NCBI GenBank assembly: GCA_949948715.1
Contig: CATLGW010000004.1
Span: forward strand, 1 to 64,000
DNA length: 64,000 nucleotides
Source of the DNA: an uncultured Lachnospiraceae bacterium
Lineage (GTDB): Bacteria; Bacillota; Clostridia; Lachnospirales; Lachnospiraceae
Direction: 5' to 3'
Shown here: one piece after another, positions 26,181 through 35,052 of the stretch
How positions within the stretch are numbered: the first letter of the stretch is position 1
Layout of the letters: each line of letters begins with the position of its first letter
Program-made: the position numbers and the translations under genes
Notes under the pieces: model-generated
Told to the model about the DNA's origin: nothing
What the model saw: only the letters and a program-made list of their open reading frames with translations
Databases searched by the model: none

Positions 26181-27347
26181 ATGAAAGAAACTATAAAAGT
26201 ATTTACACCCAGGGGGTACACAGAGATGAGGTCTGAGGAAAACATGACGGGGGAAGACCGGACCGAAGAAAAACGGGACAGGGAACATCAGGCTGAAGAA
26301 ACCCCAGGCGGCGGATACGCAAAAAAGGAGGAGCCTCTATCGGAAGACGGGGGAGAACCCAAAGGGCATACCGCCCGGAAAACCGGCGGGCAAACCAAGG
26401 GGAAAGCGCAGGGCAAATCCGGAAAAGGAAAGTCGGGCGGCGGGCAGTCCAGGGTGCTGGAGTTTCTTGCCGACGAAGAGTTTTATGACGAGGAGTGGGA
26501 GGAGCCTGACCGGGACGATGGGGAGGAAAAGGGCTCCGGCTCCGCGTTGAATGTGCTGACCTTCGGCGTTTTGATCGTTTTGGCGGTATTGGTCTGCACT
26601 CTGGTGTGGGTGTTGACCCACAGGGAGAAGGAAAAGGGGGAGAGCGGGCTGCCGGAAAGCAACACGGAGGTATCCTCCGAGCTTCCGTCCGGTCCGTCTG
26701 AGCCGGAGGGCGGGCCCTCTGACAGTATGCCCGCCCAGGGACAGCAGCCGGCGGGAGCGGACGGCGAGGTATCGTCGGACGCCGGGGCGGGAAGCGCCGT
26801 TTCCGGCGGGACGGAAATGGCGGAAGATCCCGTGTCGGGGGACGCCTCCATGACTTTTGTGGATGTGAAGGAGGACGTCACCGCAAAGGATGTGACCAAT
26901 TTGCGCTCGGTGCCCAGCACGGAGGACTCGGATAACATATTGACTCAGCTTATGAACGGAGAGACCTTGACGCGCACCGGTATCAACGAGAGCACGGGCT
27001 GGTCCAGGCTTTCCTGGAACGGACAGACGGTCTATGCCGTGACGCAGTTTTTGACCGCGGATTTGAGCTACAAGCCTCCGGTGAGCCAGTCGGATCCCAA
27101 CCGTGTCACCACCATGGACGGCAGGGTGATTATTTTTATGGATTGCGACGATACGGTGACGCCCAAGGAGTATGTAAATCTGCGGACGGAGCCCAGTACA
27201 TCCCAGGGGGAGACCACGGTCAGGGCGCAGCTATACAACGGCGAGCAGGCCCATAGAACAGGATACAGTCCGGATTCGGGGTGGTCCCGGGTGGAATATG
27301 ACGGCCAGGTACTCTATGTGGTAACCAGCTATGTGATCAATCCATAA
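26181..27347 (+). CDS. Membrane-anchored protein with two SH3b domains
   Basis: 388 residues behind taggagcag. About 120 residues of highly charged, low-complexity cytoplasmic sequence (Glu, Lys, Gly, Arg) precede one TM helix (NVLTFGVLIVLAVLVCTLVWVL). A Ser/Pro/Gly-rich linker and two bacterial SH3 repeats (about 230-295 and 320-385, each with VTNLRS or YVNLRTEPS) then face outward. SH3b domains usually bind cell-wall peptides, so a wall-sensing or wall-anchored role is likely. It resembles SH3b proteins of unknown function in Lachnospiraceae. It probably shares the trpS transcript. Confidence 0.8.
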   Translation: MKETIKVFTPRGYTEMRSEENMTGEDRTEEKRDREHQAEETPGGGYAKKEEPLSEDGGEPKGHTARKTGGQTKGKAQGKSGKGKSGGGQSRVLEFLADEEFYDEEWEEPDRDDGEEKGSGSALNVLTFGVLIVLAVLVCTLVWVLTHREKEKGESGLPESNTEVSSELPSGPSEPEGGPSDSMPAQGQQPAGADGEVSSDAGAGSAVSGGTEMAEDPVSGDASMTFVDVKEDVTAKDVTNLRSVPSTEDSDNILTQLMNGETLTRTGINESTGWSRLSWNGQTVYAVTQFLTADLSYKPPVSQSDPNRVTTMDGRVIIFMDCDDTVTPKEYVNLRTEPSTSQGETTVRAQLYNGEQAHRTGYSPDSGWSRVEYDGQVLYVVTSYVINP

Positions 27348-27424
27348 TTTGACGTAAGACAGAATAAAATTCACACAGTCGGAGACAATAGTCCCAAAGC
27401 TTTGAGAAGGAGAGTGGCGGGATT

Positions 27425-28462
27425 ATGAATCGGAGTGATAATCAAAGATTGGGGAGATCCAGCGTGAAGCTGGGTTGTGACGTCTATATTAACAGCAGTG
27501 CCAGCGTGGTGGGCAAGAAGGAAGGAGAGGGCCCGTTGGGACTGCTGTTTGATATGGTGGGACAGGATGATCTGTTTGGGTGCAGCACCTGGGAGGAGGC
27601 GGAGAGCAGCCTGCAGAAGGATGCCGTCTATCTGGCCTTGGAGAAGGCCAAGCTGAAGGCCGAGGATATTTCCTATATTTTTGCGGGTGACCTGTTGGGT
27701 CAATCTATTGCGACCTCCTTTGGCATCGCCTCCTACAACATTCCCCTTTTGGGGGTGTACGGGGCCTGCTCCACCTGCGGGGAATCCCTTACATTGGGGG
27801 CCATGGCCATTGCGGGGGGATATGGGGACAAGGTGCTGTGCGTTACCTCCAGCCATTTTGCCAGCGCGGAGAAGGAGTTTCGTTTTCCCCTGGAGTACGG
27901 AAGCCAGAGGCCCCTCTCCGCAAGCTGGACGGTGACAGGCAGCGGAGCCTTTGTGGTCAGCGGGGAAAATGCCCGGGGGACGGCCAGAGCGCGCATTGTG
28001 GGAATGACGGTGGGAAAGATTGTGGATTATGGTCTGAAGGACTCCATGAATATGGGAGCCTGTATGGCCCCTGCGGCGGCGGATACCCTGGAGAGGCATT
28101 TTGTAGACTGGAACAGTCAGCCGGGAGATTATGACAAGATTATAACGGGGGACCTGGGATCTGTGGGGCAGACCGTGCTCTTTGATCTGATGAGAGAGAA
28201 GGGTTATGATATCTCCTCCGTGCACATGGACTGCGGAATCGAGATTTTCGATGCCCAGTCCCAGGATACCCACGCCGGAGGGAGCGGCTGCGGCTGCAGT
28301 GCCGTCACACTGTCAGCGTATATTTTAAAGCAGCTTGAGGAGGGCAACTGGAAGAAGGTGCTGTTTATGCCCACGGGCGCCCTGTTAAGCAAGACCAGTT
28401 TCAACGAGGGCCAGAGCGTGCCGGGGATAGCCCACGGCCTGGTGCTTGAGCATATAGAGTAG
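27425..28462 (+). CDS. spoVAD: Stage V sporulation protein AD
   Basis: 345 residues, ATG behind gagaaggag. The thiolase-like fold family SpoVAD is recognised by VYINSSASVVGKKEGEGPLG, the CSTCGESL segment at the former active-site Cys, and GDLGSVGQ and GGSGCGCSAV. In Bacillus it binds dipicolinic acid and, with SpoVAC and SpoVAE, forms the channel that loads DPA into the spore. No SpoVAC gene precedes it, and SpoVAE is found 2 kb downstream rather than next door. This is evidence that the organism makes endospores. Confidence 0.93.
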   Translation: MNRSDNQRLGRSSVKLGCDVYINSSASVVGKKEGEGPLGLLFDMVGQDDLFGCSTWEEAESSLQKDAVYLALEKAKLKAEDISYIFAGDLLGQSIATSFGIASYNIPLLGVYGACSTCGESLTLGAMAIAGGYGDKVLCVTSSHFASAEKEFRFPLEYGSQRPLSASWTVTGSGAFVVSGENARGTARARIVGMTVGKIVDYGLKDSMNMGACMAPAAADTLERHFVDWNSQPGDYDKIITGDLGSVGQTVLFDLMREKGYDISSVHMDCGIEIFDAQSQDTHAGGSGCGCSAVTLSAYILKQLEEGNWKKVLFMPTGALLSKTSFNEGQSVPGIAHGLVLEHIE

Positions 28463-28585
28463 CAAAAGCGGTAGGGAGCAGCCGTGGAAAAATCTGTTGC
28501 ATTGGCGGGGACGAACTGCTAAAATGGTTACAGCTTCCCTATCTTACGGGTGTGGGGAGCAATAGAACAAAAAGCGGGTGATCCC

Positions 28586-28831
28586 ATGCGCAGAATGGAA
28601 TTTAAGATGGAAAGGCCGGGACTTTTGTCCGTGGGTCAGAAGATTACGGTGACGGAGGGGCTGCTCCCCAGCAATTATTACTACATCATAGATCCGGCGC
28701 TGGCCATGTCGCCCAATGTCCCCTTTCGCAGCCGCCTGCTCAGCAGGGAGGGTGTGGTGGCGGACATTGTAGAAAACGCCAGGGGATTTTATGTGACTGC
28801 GGAATTTGACGAGCCGGAGGTCGGCGGCTGA
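28586..28831 (+). CDS. Small conserved-looking protein of unknown function
   Basis: 81 residues from ATG 28586 (MRRMEFKMERPGLLSVGQ); the ORF track starts at a GTG 12 codons upstream that lacks a Shine-Dalgarno. No TM segment, signal peptide or known motif is seen. SNYYYIIDPALAMSPN and VVADIVENARGFYVTAEFDEP suggest a small beta-rich fold. It lies 123 bp after spoVAD on the same strand and may be carried on that transcript. Function unknown. Confidence 0.6.
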   Translation: MRRMEFKMERPGLLSVGQKITVTEGLLPSNYYYIIDPALAMSPNVPFRSRLLSREGVVADIVENARGFYVTAEFDEPEVGG

Positions 28832-28918
28832 TATTTACCCGGTCCTCCCGCTCCCCGGCGGATATGCGCGATACCCGCATTTACCATGGGATTCCGGCTA
28901 AGAAACGTCAAGAATTGT

Positions 28919-29038
28919 TTTTACAGCATCTGCCCGGACAGCGCCCGGGACAGTATCCGGCTATGCCTTTTTGACGGATATTGTTCTGTCGGTATTGGCG
29001 CCGGGAGGGCGGATGCGGAACTAAAAAGGAGAGAAAAA
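28919..29038 (+). repeat. Structured 5'-leader element, copy C (before ridA)
   Basis: The folded core is 28926-29016. The outer stem is GCATCTGCCC/GGGCGGATGC (one wobble), the second stem GCGCC/GGCGC, and the central stem CAGTATCCG/CGGATATTG, different in sequence from the other copies but still paired. The tail ggaactaaaaaggagagaaaaa contains the Shine-Dalgarno and ends at the ridA ATG, 22 nt after the core. Confidence 0.8.
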
Positions 29039-29413
29039 ATGATGCAAAAGATTTCCACAAAGAAAGCCCCTGGGGCCATCGGACCCTATTCCCAGGGCAT
29101 TGTCGCAGGAGACTTGCTCTTTGCCTCGGGGCAGATTCCCTTAAATCCTGAAACAGGAGAGGTGGAGGGACGAGATATTGCCGAGCAGGCCCACCGTGCT
29201 ATCAAAAATGTGGGCGCTATCCTTGCGGAGGCGGGTACGGACTATGAAGGGGTGGTGAAGACCACCTGTTTTCTGGCGGACATGAACGACTTTGCCGCTT
29301 TCAACGAAGTGTATGCCCAGTATTTCACCGGGAAACCTGCCAGGAGCTGCGTGGCCGTAAAGACGCTGCCCAAAAATGTGCTTTGTGAGGTGGAGGTGAT
29401 AGCCCGGCTGTAG
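29039..29413 (+). CDS. ridA: RidA-family reactive intermediate deaminase
   Basis: 124 residues from ATG 29039; the track line at 28886 runs back through the structured element and is not the gene start. The family pattern is complete: KAPGAIGPYSQGI, FASGQIPLNP, the GxxxxQAxxxxxN segment, and RSCVAVKTLPKNVLCEVEVIA with the substrate-binding Arg. RidA hydrolyses reactive enamine/imine intermediates released by PLP enzymes in the cytoplasm. Length and motifs are standard. It is followed after 24 bp by the EamA transporter gene. Confidence 0.95.
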   Translation: MMQKISTKKAPGAIGPYSQGIVAGDLLFASGQIPLNPETGEVEGRDIAEQAHRAIKNVGAILAEAGTDYEGVVKTTCFLADMNDFAAFNEVYAQYFTGKPARSCVAVKTLPKNVLCEVEVIARL

Positions 29414-29437
29414 GCTGGGGCAGGAGAGAGGCAGAAA

Positions 29438-30358
29438 ATGAAGAACAGAGCGGTTAGAAACAGTTTTCTCTTATTTTTGACGGCGTGTATCTGGGGCATG
29501 GCGTTTGTCTCCCAGAGTAAGGGTATGGATTATATGCAGCCCTTCACCTTTAACGGCGTAAGGACCTTGATTGGCGCTGCGGCGCTCCTTTTCTACATAG
29601 CGGTCTCCCGATTGATTGCGGGGAAGGGGGCCAAGCCCATCGACTGGCCTGTGACGGTGAAGGCGGGGCTTTTGTGCGGTGCGGTGTTCACGGCGGCCAG
29701 CACTCTGCAGCAATTCGGCATCCTGTATACCACGGTGGGGAAGGCCAGCTTCATTACCACCCTGTACATTATCTTCGTGCCCATAGGGGGCATCTTTCTA
29801 AAGAGGAAGGTGTCCCCTGTCATTTGGGGGGCGGCGGTCATGGCTGCGGTGGGAATGTATCTGCTGTGTATGTCGGAGAGCCTAACCCTTGGCAGCGGCG
29901 ACATTATGGTATTTCTCTGCGCCGTTTTGTTTGCCGCGCATATCATGGTGGTGGATCACTATGCAAAACGGGCGGACGGTGTGATCGTATCCTGCATCCA
30001 GCTTCTGGTGTGCGGCCTGGTGTGCGGCCTGTCGGCGCTTATCTGGGAACAGCCTGCTCCCGGCCAGCTTCGGGACGGCCTGGGAACCCTGCTGTACGCC
30101 GGAATTTTGAGCTGCGGCGTAGCGTATACCCTGCAGATTGTGGGACAGAAGGGCGTCAATCCCACGGTGGCGGCCCTGATTTTAAGTCTGGAGTCCGTGG
30201 TGGCGGCGGTGGCGGCGTGGATCGCGTACAAGGCGGGAATGCTGGGCACAGACCAGAGTATGACGACCAGGCAGATTGGGGGCTGCGTCATTGTCTTTGC
30301 CGCTGTCATTTTGGCGCAGCTTCCCCCGGAATGGTTTTCCCTTCGGCGAAAGGAATAG
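29438..30358 (+). CDS. EamA-family (DMT) transporter
   Basis: 306 residues with ten predicted TM helices arranged as two EamA halves. The first is about 10-140, beginning LLFLTACIWGMAFVSQSKGM, and the second about 150-300, ending VFAAVILAQLPPEW. This is a drug/metabolite exporter of the inner membrane. Its substrate is not predictable, though amino acids or their derivatives are common for the family. It may be co-transcribed with ridA. Confidence 0.88.
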   Translation: MKNRAVRNSFLLFLTACIWGMAFVSQSKGMDYMQPFTFNGVRTLIGAAALLFYIAVSRLIAGKGAKPIDWPVTVKAGLLCGAVFTAASTLQQFGILYTTVGKASFITTLYIIFVPIGGIFLKRKVSPVIWGAAVMAAVGMYLLCMSESLTLGSGDIMVFLCAVLFAAHIMVVDHYAKRADGVIVSCIQLLVCGLVCGLSALIWEQPAPGQLRDGLGTLLYAGILSCGVAYTLQIVGQKGVNPTVAALILSLESVVAAVAAWIAYKAGMLGTDQSMTTRQIGGCVIVFAAVILAQLPPEWFSLRRKE

Positions 30359-30474
30359 CGCTCCCCCGGCTGCTGTCGACGGATGGGGATGCATATTTGA
30401 TGAAAAAATGCGGACACTATCCTAAAGGAGCCGCCTCGCGGCGGCGCGGATTGACAGCAGGGAGGATAAGTGGG

Positions 30475-30831
30475 ATGGAATATTTGAACGCATTTTGGGT
30501 GGGAGGTCTGATCTGCCTCCTGGTGCAGATTCTGATGGAGAAGACGAAAATGATGCCGGGCAGAATTATGGTGCTTTTGGTGGTCTCGGGGGCCGTGATC
30601 AGCGCTCTCGGATGGTATGAGCCCTTTCAGGAGTTTGCCGGGGCCGGGGCCAGCGTCCCCTTACTCGGCTTTGGCAACGTGCTGATGAAGGGAGTCAGGG
30701 AAGCCGTGGACGAGCAGGGATTTCTGGGGCTGTTTATGGGCGGCTTCAAGGCCGGGGCGGTGGGCTGCTCGGCGGCGCTGATCTTTGGCTATCTGGCCAG
30801 TCTGATCTTCAAGCCCAAGATGAAAAAGTAA
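30475..30831 (+). CDS. spoVAE: Stage V sporulation protein AE
   Basis: 118 residues from ATG 30475, behind ggagg with 9-nt spacing. The ORF track shows it only as the end of a 385-residue line from 29674 that reads through eamA in the wrong frame. Three or four TM segments. AFWVGGLICLLVQILMEKTK and the loop EFAGAGASVPLLGFGNVLMKG are diagnostic of SpoVAE. It is part of the SpoVA DPA channel in the developing spore. Here it is separated from spoVAD by a small gene, ridA and eamA. It ends 9 bp from the convergent gene. Confidence 0.9.
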   Translation: MEYLNAFWVGGLICLLVQILMEKTKMMPGRIMVLLVVSGAVISALGWYEPFQEFAGAGASVPLLGFGNVLMKGVREAVDEQGFLGLFMGGFKAGAVGCSAALIFGYLASLIFKPKMKK

Positions 30832-30840
30832 AATAGCAAT

Positions 30841-31341
30841 TTACAGGGCCTCGAAGGACACGCCCTTCTCCGCCAGGAAGCGGGAGATATGTCTGTCCCA
30901 GATAACGTCCGGCTCCTTGGTGGGAACAAAGGAGGCGTAGGAGATACCGGTGGTGAGGCAGGCTTTGGTCCCGTCGTATTTGACGGTGAGGACCAGGGCT
31001 TTTATCAGGGAAGCGTCTGTCTGGCAGTTCTCCCCCATAAGCAGGGGGGCTGTCAGCTCCGGCTTCAGGTGCAGCACAAACTTAAAGGCCAGAGGCGTGT
31101 TTTTTCCCTTGATCAGATGAAAGCAAAGGCTCTTGATCTCGCTCCAGGGCTTCAGATCATAGGGAAGACAGTCCTTTTCCCGCTCCTCGGGAGGGTAGAA
31201 TTCTTTGTTGATATGTCCGTCCACCGTGTAGGTGAGAGCCGTGCGTATGACGGCCTCCTCCAAGAGGAAAATGTCAAAGGCGTCTCCCGCCAGAAGCTGA
31301 TTCATCAGGGGTTTCAGAGAGGTAATTGTAACGGTTGTCAT
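30841..31341 (-). CDS. DUF5721-like conserved protein
   Basis: 166 residues from ATG 31341 (MTTVTITSLKPLMNQLL), which has tgaggaatgcc upstream; the ORF track starts 4 codons earlier. It is soluble and has no signal peptide. FDIFLLEEAVIRTALTYTVDGHINKEFY, the PWSEIKSLCFHLIKGK block and LNIYYDGT-like LTVKYDGTKA fit a family I recall from Lachnospiraceae as DUF5721. The assignment is from memory and uncertain. Function unknown. It is divergent from degV. Confidence 0.6.
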   Translation of the reverse strand: MTTVTITSLKPLMNQLLAGDAFDIFLLEEAVIRTALTYTVDGHINKEFYPPEEREKDCLPYDLKPWSEIKSLCFHLIKGKNTPLAFKFVLHLKPELTAPLLMGENCQTDASLIKALVLTVKYDGTKACLTTGISYASFVPTKEPDVIWDRHISRFLAEKGVSFEAL

Positions 31342-31434
31342 GGCATTCCTCATATCTTTCTAATTTTTCAGGTATCTTTCATCTTTTATCATATCACGGA
31401 AAAGCATTGTTTTACAAGAATATTCATTTTTTGC

Positions 31435-31463
31435 TTTACGAGCGTCCTCTCTTATGCTATCAT
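31435..31463 (+). promoter_or_regulatory. Candidate degV promoter
   Basis: TTTACG, 17 nt, TATCAT, about 50 nt before the degV start. A short inverted repeat gtagt/actac lies just downstream in the leader. Confidence 0.45.
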
Positions 31464-31514
31464 AAGTAGTAATAAAAACTACATGAAAAGGTTGTTTAGA
31501 ACGGAGAAAGTGAC

Positions 31515-32351
31515 ATGAGCTATAAGATCGTAGTGGACAGTTGTTGTGAATTGCCTGAGCATTTGAAGAAGGACAGCCGGATTGAAGCGGTCCCCCTGGG
31601 TTTGGAGGTGGGGGATTATCGGATAATGGACGATGAAAATTTTGATCAGGCGGAATTTTTGAGGAAGGTGGCGGAGTGTCCGAAATGCCCCAAGTCCTCC
31701 TGTCCGTCCCCCGAGCGGTTCATGGAGGCTTATCATGTTGAGGCGGAGCACATTTATGCGGTGACGCTGTCCTCTCACTTAAGCGGCAGCTATAACAGCG
31801 CCATGTTGGGCAGGAAGCTCTATCTGGAGAAGTATGGGGAGAAGCAGATTCATGTGGTGGATTCGGAATCCGCCTGCGGGGGGGAGACCCAGATTCTGTT
31901 GAAGCTCATGGAGCTGGAGGAGCAGGGGCTTGCCTTTGAGGAGATCGTGAGACAGATAGAGAGCTTCAGAAGCAGTATTCACACCTATTTCGTGCTGGAC
32001 AATCTGGAGACCCTTCGGAAGAACGGAAGGCTGTCCGGAGTGAAGGCCCTGGTGGCCACCACTCTGAACATCAAGCCCGTCATGGCCGGGGATAAGGGAA
32101 ATATCGTTCAGAGGGGCCAGGGTATCGGAATCAAGAAGGCATTGGCCAAGATGGCGGATATGGCGGTGTCCAAGGCAGACCCCCAGGGCAGACAGACTCT
32201 GATCATCTCCCACTGCAATGCCCCAAAGAGGGCGGAGCAGGTGAGAGAGATGATTCTGGCCCGGGCCAGGTTCCAAAAGGTGTATATCACGGACACCACG
32301 GGAATCGGCAGTATGTATGCCAACGACGGAGGCGTGGTGGTGACCCTATGA
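31515..32351 (+). CDS. DegV-family fatty-acid-binding protein
   Basis: 278 residues. The start YKIVVDSCCELPEH matches the DegV N-terminus. TLSSHLSGSYNSA carries the lipid-head-group Thr/Ser residues and FVLDNLETLRKNGRLSG is the family core. The end GIGSMYANDGGVVV lies in the C-terminal lipid pocket. DegV (FakB-like) proteins bind a fatty acid and, where a FakA kinase exists, present it for phosphorylation. No fakA gene is in the window. It is monocistronic from its own promoter. Confidence 0.92.
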   Translation: MSYKIVVDSCCELPEHLKKDSRIEAVPLGLEVGDYRIMDDENFDQAEFLRKVAECPKCPKSSCPSPERFMEAYHVEAEHIYAVTLSSHLSGSYNSAMLGRKLYLEKYGEKQIHVVDSESACGGETQILLKLMELEEQGLAFEEIVRQIESFRSSIHTYFVLDNLETLRKNGRLSGVKALVATTLNIKPVMAGDKGNIVQRGQGIGIKKALAKMADMAVSKADPQGRQTLIISHCNAPKRAEQVREMILARARFQKVYITDTTGIGSMYANDGGVVVTL

Positions 32352-32381
32352 CCTGGGGCAAAGGTAAGGGAAACGGGGCAT

Positions 32382-32666
32382 TCAGCCCTGGCCGAACCGC
32401 ACATAGAGCCACAAGAGAAGAGCGGTTTCCAGGATAAAGATGCAGGGGAAACCCAGCCGGAAGTACCAGTGCCTGGTCTTGTGGCGGAAGTACCGCATTC
32501 CCAGATAGCAGCCCAGGCTGCCTCCCAGCCAGGCCGTCAAAAAAAGAGAGCGCTCCGAGATGCGCCAGGCACCTCGGACTGCTCTTTTTTTATCGATTCC
32601 CATGACCGCGAAACCCACTGCGTTGATCAGCAGAAGATATATTCCCAAAAGCGTCTGTATGATCAT
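32382..32666 (-). CDS. DUF1294-family small membrane protein
   Basis: 94 residues with three hydrophobic stretches and the conserved basic loops MGIDKKRAVRGAWRISERSL and GSLGCYLGMRYFRHKTRHWYF, the signature of DUF1294. Function unknown. It lies 13 bp after argG on the same strand and is probably read through from it. Convergent with degV, 30 bp apart. Confidence 0.85.
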   Translation of the reverse strand: MIIQTLLGIYLLLINAVGFAVMGIDKKRAVRGAWRISERSLFLTAWLGGSLGCYLGMRYFRHKTRHWYFRLGFPCIFILETALLLWLYVRFGQG

Positions 32667-32679
32667 GGTCGTGGCCCCT

Positions 32680-33912
32680 TTACTGCAGCTTCATGGGGTC
32701 GATGCCCTGCTCCTGCTGCTTCATGGCCCGGACCTTGCTGGAGAGACCGAACAGATTGATGAAGCCCTCCGCGTCGTGATGGTCGTACAGATCGCCGGTG
32801 GTGAAGGAGGCAATCTTCTCATTGTAGAGAGAGTAAGGGGAGGTGGTGCCCGCCTTGATGATGTTGCCCTTGTAGAGCTTAAATCTCACCTCGCCGGTGA
32901 CATACTCCTGAGTCTTCTCTATGAAAGCCTGTTCTGCCTCTCTCAGGGGAGTGAACCATTTTCCCTCGTACACCAGGCTGGCAAAGCGGCCGCCCATCTC
33001 GGTCTTGAGGGCGTAGGTATCGCGGTCCAAAATCAGCTCCTCAAGCTGCTGGTGCGCCTCCATCAGGATGGTGCCTCCGGGGGTCTCATATACGCCGCGG
33101 GATTTCATGCCTACCACGCGGTTCTCCACAATGTCCACGATACCGATGCCGTGCTTGCCGCCCAGCTCGTTCAATTTCCGGATGATGTCGGACACCTTCA
33201 TTTTCTCGCCGTTTAAGGAGACGGGGACGCCCTTTTCAAAGGTCATGGTCACATACTCGCCCTCGTCGGGAGCTTTTTCGGGGGTGACGCCCAGCACCAA
33301 AAGATGCTCAAAGTTAGGCTCGTTTGCGGGATCCTCCAGCTCCAGTCCCTCGTGGCTGATATGCCAGATATTGCGGTCCCGGCTGTAGGAGGAGTCGGCG
33401 GAGAAAGGCAGATGAATGCCGTGGGCCTGACAGTAGGCGATCTCCGATTCGCGGGAATCCATGTTCCATTTTTCGTTTCTCCAGGCCGCGATGATCTTAA
33501 GATCGGGGGCCAGGGCCTTGATGCCCAGCTCGAAGCGGATCTGGTCGTTGCCTTTGCCCGTTGCGCCGTGGCAGATGGCGGAGGCACCCTCCTTGCGGGC
33601 GATTTCCACCAGCTTCTTGGCGATCAGCGGCCTTGCCATGGAGGTGCCCAGGAGATATTTGTTCTCATAGACGGAATGTGCCTGTACGCAGGGCACGATA
33701 TATTTGTCGCAGAATTCGTCCACCACATTCTCAATGTAGAGCTTGGATGCGCCGCAGGATTTTGCCCGTTCCTCCAGGCCGTCCAGCTCCTCATCCTGTC
33801 CGCAGTCCACGCAGACACAGATAACCTCATAGTCGAAGTTCTCCTTCAACCAGGGAATGATGGCGGTGGTGTCCAGTCCGCCCGAGTAAGCCAAAATTAC
33901 TTTTTCTTTCAT
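32680..33912 (-). CDS. argG: Argininosuccinate synthase
   Basis: 410 residues, normal family length. The ATP-binding P-loop is [12 protein letters not shown], with [25 protein letters not shown] and the citrulline/aspartate-binding stretch [19 protein letters not shown]. It condenses citrulline with aspartate using ATP in arginine synthesis. The start has cagggaggctttaacc before ATG. argH is not adjacent in the window. Confidence 0.97.
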   Translation of the reverse strand: MKEKVILAYSGGLDTTAIIPWLKENFDYEVICVCVDCGQDEELDGLEERAKSCGASKLYIENVVDEFCDKYIVPCVQAHSVYENKYLLGTSMARPLIAKKLVEIARKEGASAICHGATGKGNDQIRFELGIKALAPDLKIIAAWRNEKWNMDSRESEIAYCQAHGIHLPFSADSSYSRDRNIWHISHEGLELEDPANEPNFEHLLVLGVTPEKAPDEGEYVTMTFEKGVPVSLNGEKMKVSDIIRKLNELGGKHGIGIVDIVENRVVGMKSRGVYETPGGTILMEAHQQLEELILDRDTYALKTEMGGRFASLVYEGKWFTPLREAEQAFIEKTQEYVTGEVRFKLYKGNIIKAGTTSPYSLYNEKIASFTTGDLYDHHDAEGFINLFGLSSKVRAMKQQEQGIDPMKLQ

Positions 33913-33969
33913 AGGTTAAAGCCTCCCTGACTTATGTATTTTAGTAGATTTGTGTTGAATCTGAAAATT

Positions 33970-33998
33970 ACTATACAACATTCTCCCGGGAAAAGCAA
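33970..33998 (-). promoter_or_regulatory. Candidate argG promoter
   Basis: On the minus strand TTGCTT, 17 nt, TATAGT, about 57 nt before the argG start. I see no convincing ARG box. Confidence 0.5.
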
Positions 33999-34149
33999 GG
34001 GCCGGGGAGGCTGCTTAAGGTCTGTTTCAAACATTTCCTCTCTGTCTCTGCCGTCACTTGGAACAAAACCCTGCCATCCTTTCCAGACTGTGGTAAAATA
34101 TGATAACAGACATAAAGTGGGAACGACAGAAACAGCGGAGGAGCAATTC

Positions 34150-34554
34150 ATGGAAATCAGGAAAACAGATGAAAAAAACGCGGAAAAAATTCTGAAATGG
34201 GACCGGCATATCACCAAAGAGGAGCTGACAAACCTGATCGGACTGGGAAGGGTGTATGTGCTGGAGACGGAAAATCAATTTGCCGGCTGGCTTCGGTACA
34301 ATCTCTTCTGGGACAATACGCCCTTTATGAATATGCTGTACATTCTGGAGGAATTCCGGGGCAGGGGGTTTGCAGCGGCCCTGGCAGAATTCTGGGAGGG
34401 AGAGATGAGGACGCGGGGATATTCCGTGGTGATGACCTCCACCGTCTCCCGAGAATACGCCCAGCATTTCTATCACAGGCTGGGATACAGGACGGTGGGA
34501 GGCTTTCTGCCCCACGGGGAATTCTATGAGGTGATTCTGGAGAAGGTCTTGTAG
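34150..34554 (+). CDS. GNAT-family N-acetyltransferase
   Basis: 134 residues from ATG 34150 behind gcggaggag; the ORF track starts 72 codons too early. The acetyl-CoA motif is LYILEEFRGRGFAAALAEF and the C-terminal FYHRLGYRTVGGF is the usual motif B. A single small GNAT domain, cytoplasmic, acceptor unknown. It is divergent from argG and ends before the hairpin at 34683. Confidence 0.88.
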   Translation: MEIRKTDEKNAEKILKWDRHITKEELTNLIGLGRVYVLETENQFAGWLRYNLFWDNTPFMNMLYILEEFRGRGFAAALAEFWEGEMRTRGYSVVMTSTVSREYAQHFYHRLGYRTVGGFLPHGEFYEVILEKVL

Positions 34555-34682
34555 AAAGCTTTTTGGTGTGTCGGCACACTAGTCCGGCCCCTTCTGCGGA
34601 CTCGGGTAATGTGGGGCATAAGCCGGTCCGATTTCCGGCAGAGAATTTTGCGCTCCTGTTCTTCGGATATCATGGAGAGTAG

Positions 34683-34724
34683 AAACTGCCGCAGGGAGCC
34701 TGAAAAAGGCGCCTGCGGCAGTTT
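34683..34724 (+). terminator. Strong hairpin between convergent genes
   Basis: AAACTGCCGCAGG pairs perfectly with CCTGCGGCAGTTT (13 bp), and the loop holds a further AGCCT/AGGCG-type inner stem. It lies between the GNAT gene and the end of the convergent pilin-like gene, so it could end transcription from both sides. Only TTT follows on the plus strand. Confidence 0.6.
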
Positions 34725-34737
34725 GAGGCAATGTGAT

Positions 34738-35034
34738 TCAATAGTAGGACACCTTGGTGTTTTCTGTCATCCATTTACACAGCCCGGGCATTCCGGCGCG
34801 CATGGCGACGATCAGAACAAAAATCAGAAGAAAACCTATGATGAAATCCCTTATGTTCTTCTTTGCCTGCTCCAGTTCCTCGGCACTCTCAGCCTTCGCA
34901 AAGCGGACACCCAGGAAAATGCACTGTATGGCGCCCAGAGAACTCACAATGAGTAACAGGGTGCCGGTGTAACCGTTCACCAGATTCAGAATGGGAAGAA
35001 TCAGATTGTAAAAAGCGTTGGACTCATTGGTCAT
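34738..35034 (-). CDS. Small two-TM, pilin-like membrane protein (paralogue 2)
   Basis: 98 residues, start behind gagggggaa. Topology: a short N-terminus, TM1 (YTGTLLLIVSSLGAIQCIFLGV), a charged loop with RFAKAESAEELEQAKKNIRD, TM2 (FIIGFLLIFVLIVAMRAG), and a short tail. This arrangement resembles VirB2/TrbC-type pilins of conjugation systems, but no other type IV secretion gene is present. It is clearly paralogous to the gene 18 bp upstream. Function unknown; it may be an oligomeric membrane component. Confidence 0.7.
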   Translation of the reverse strand: MTNESNAFYNLILPILNLVNGYTGTLLLIVSSLGAIQCIFLGVRFAKAESAEELEQAKKNIRDFIIGFLLIFVLIVAMRAGMPGLCKWMTENTKVSYY

Positions 35035-35052
35035 AAGTATTCCCCCTCAGGC

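Noticed and set aside
29674-30474. N-terminal 267 residues of the 385-residue ORF ending in spoVAE
   Set aside because: Out-of-frame reading through eamA; spoVAE has its own start and ribosome binding site at 30475.
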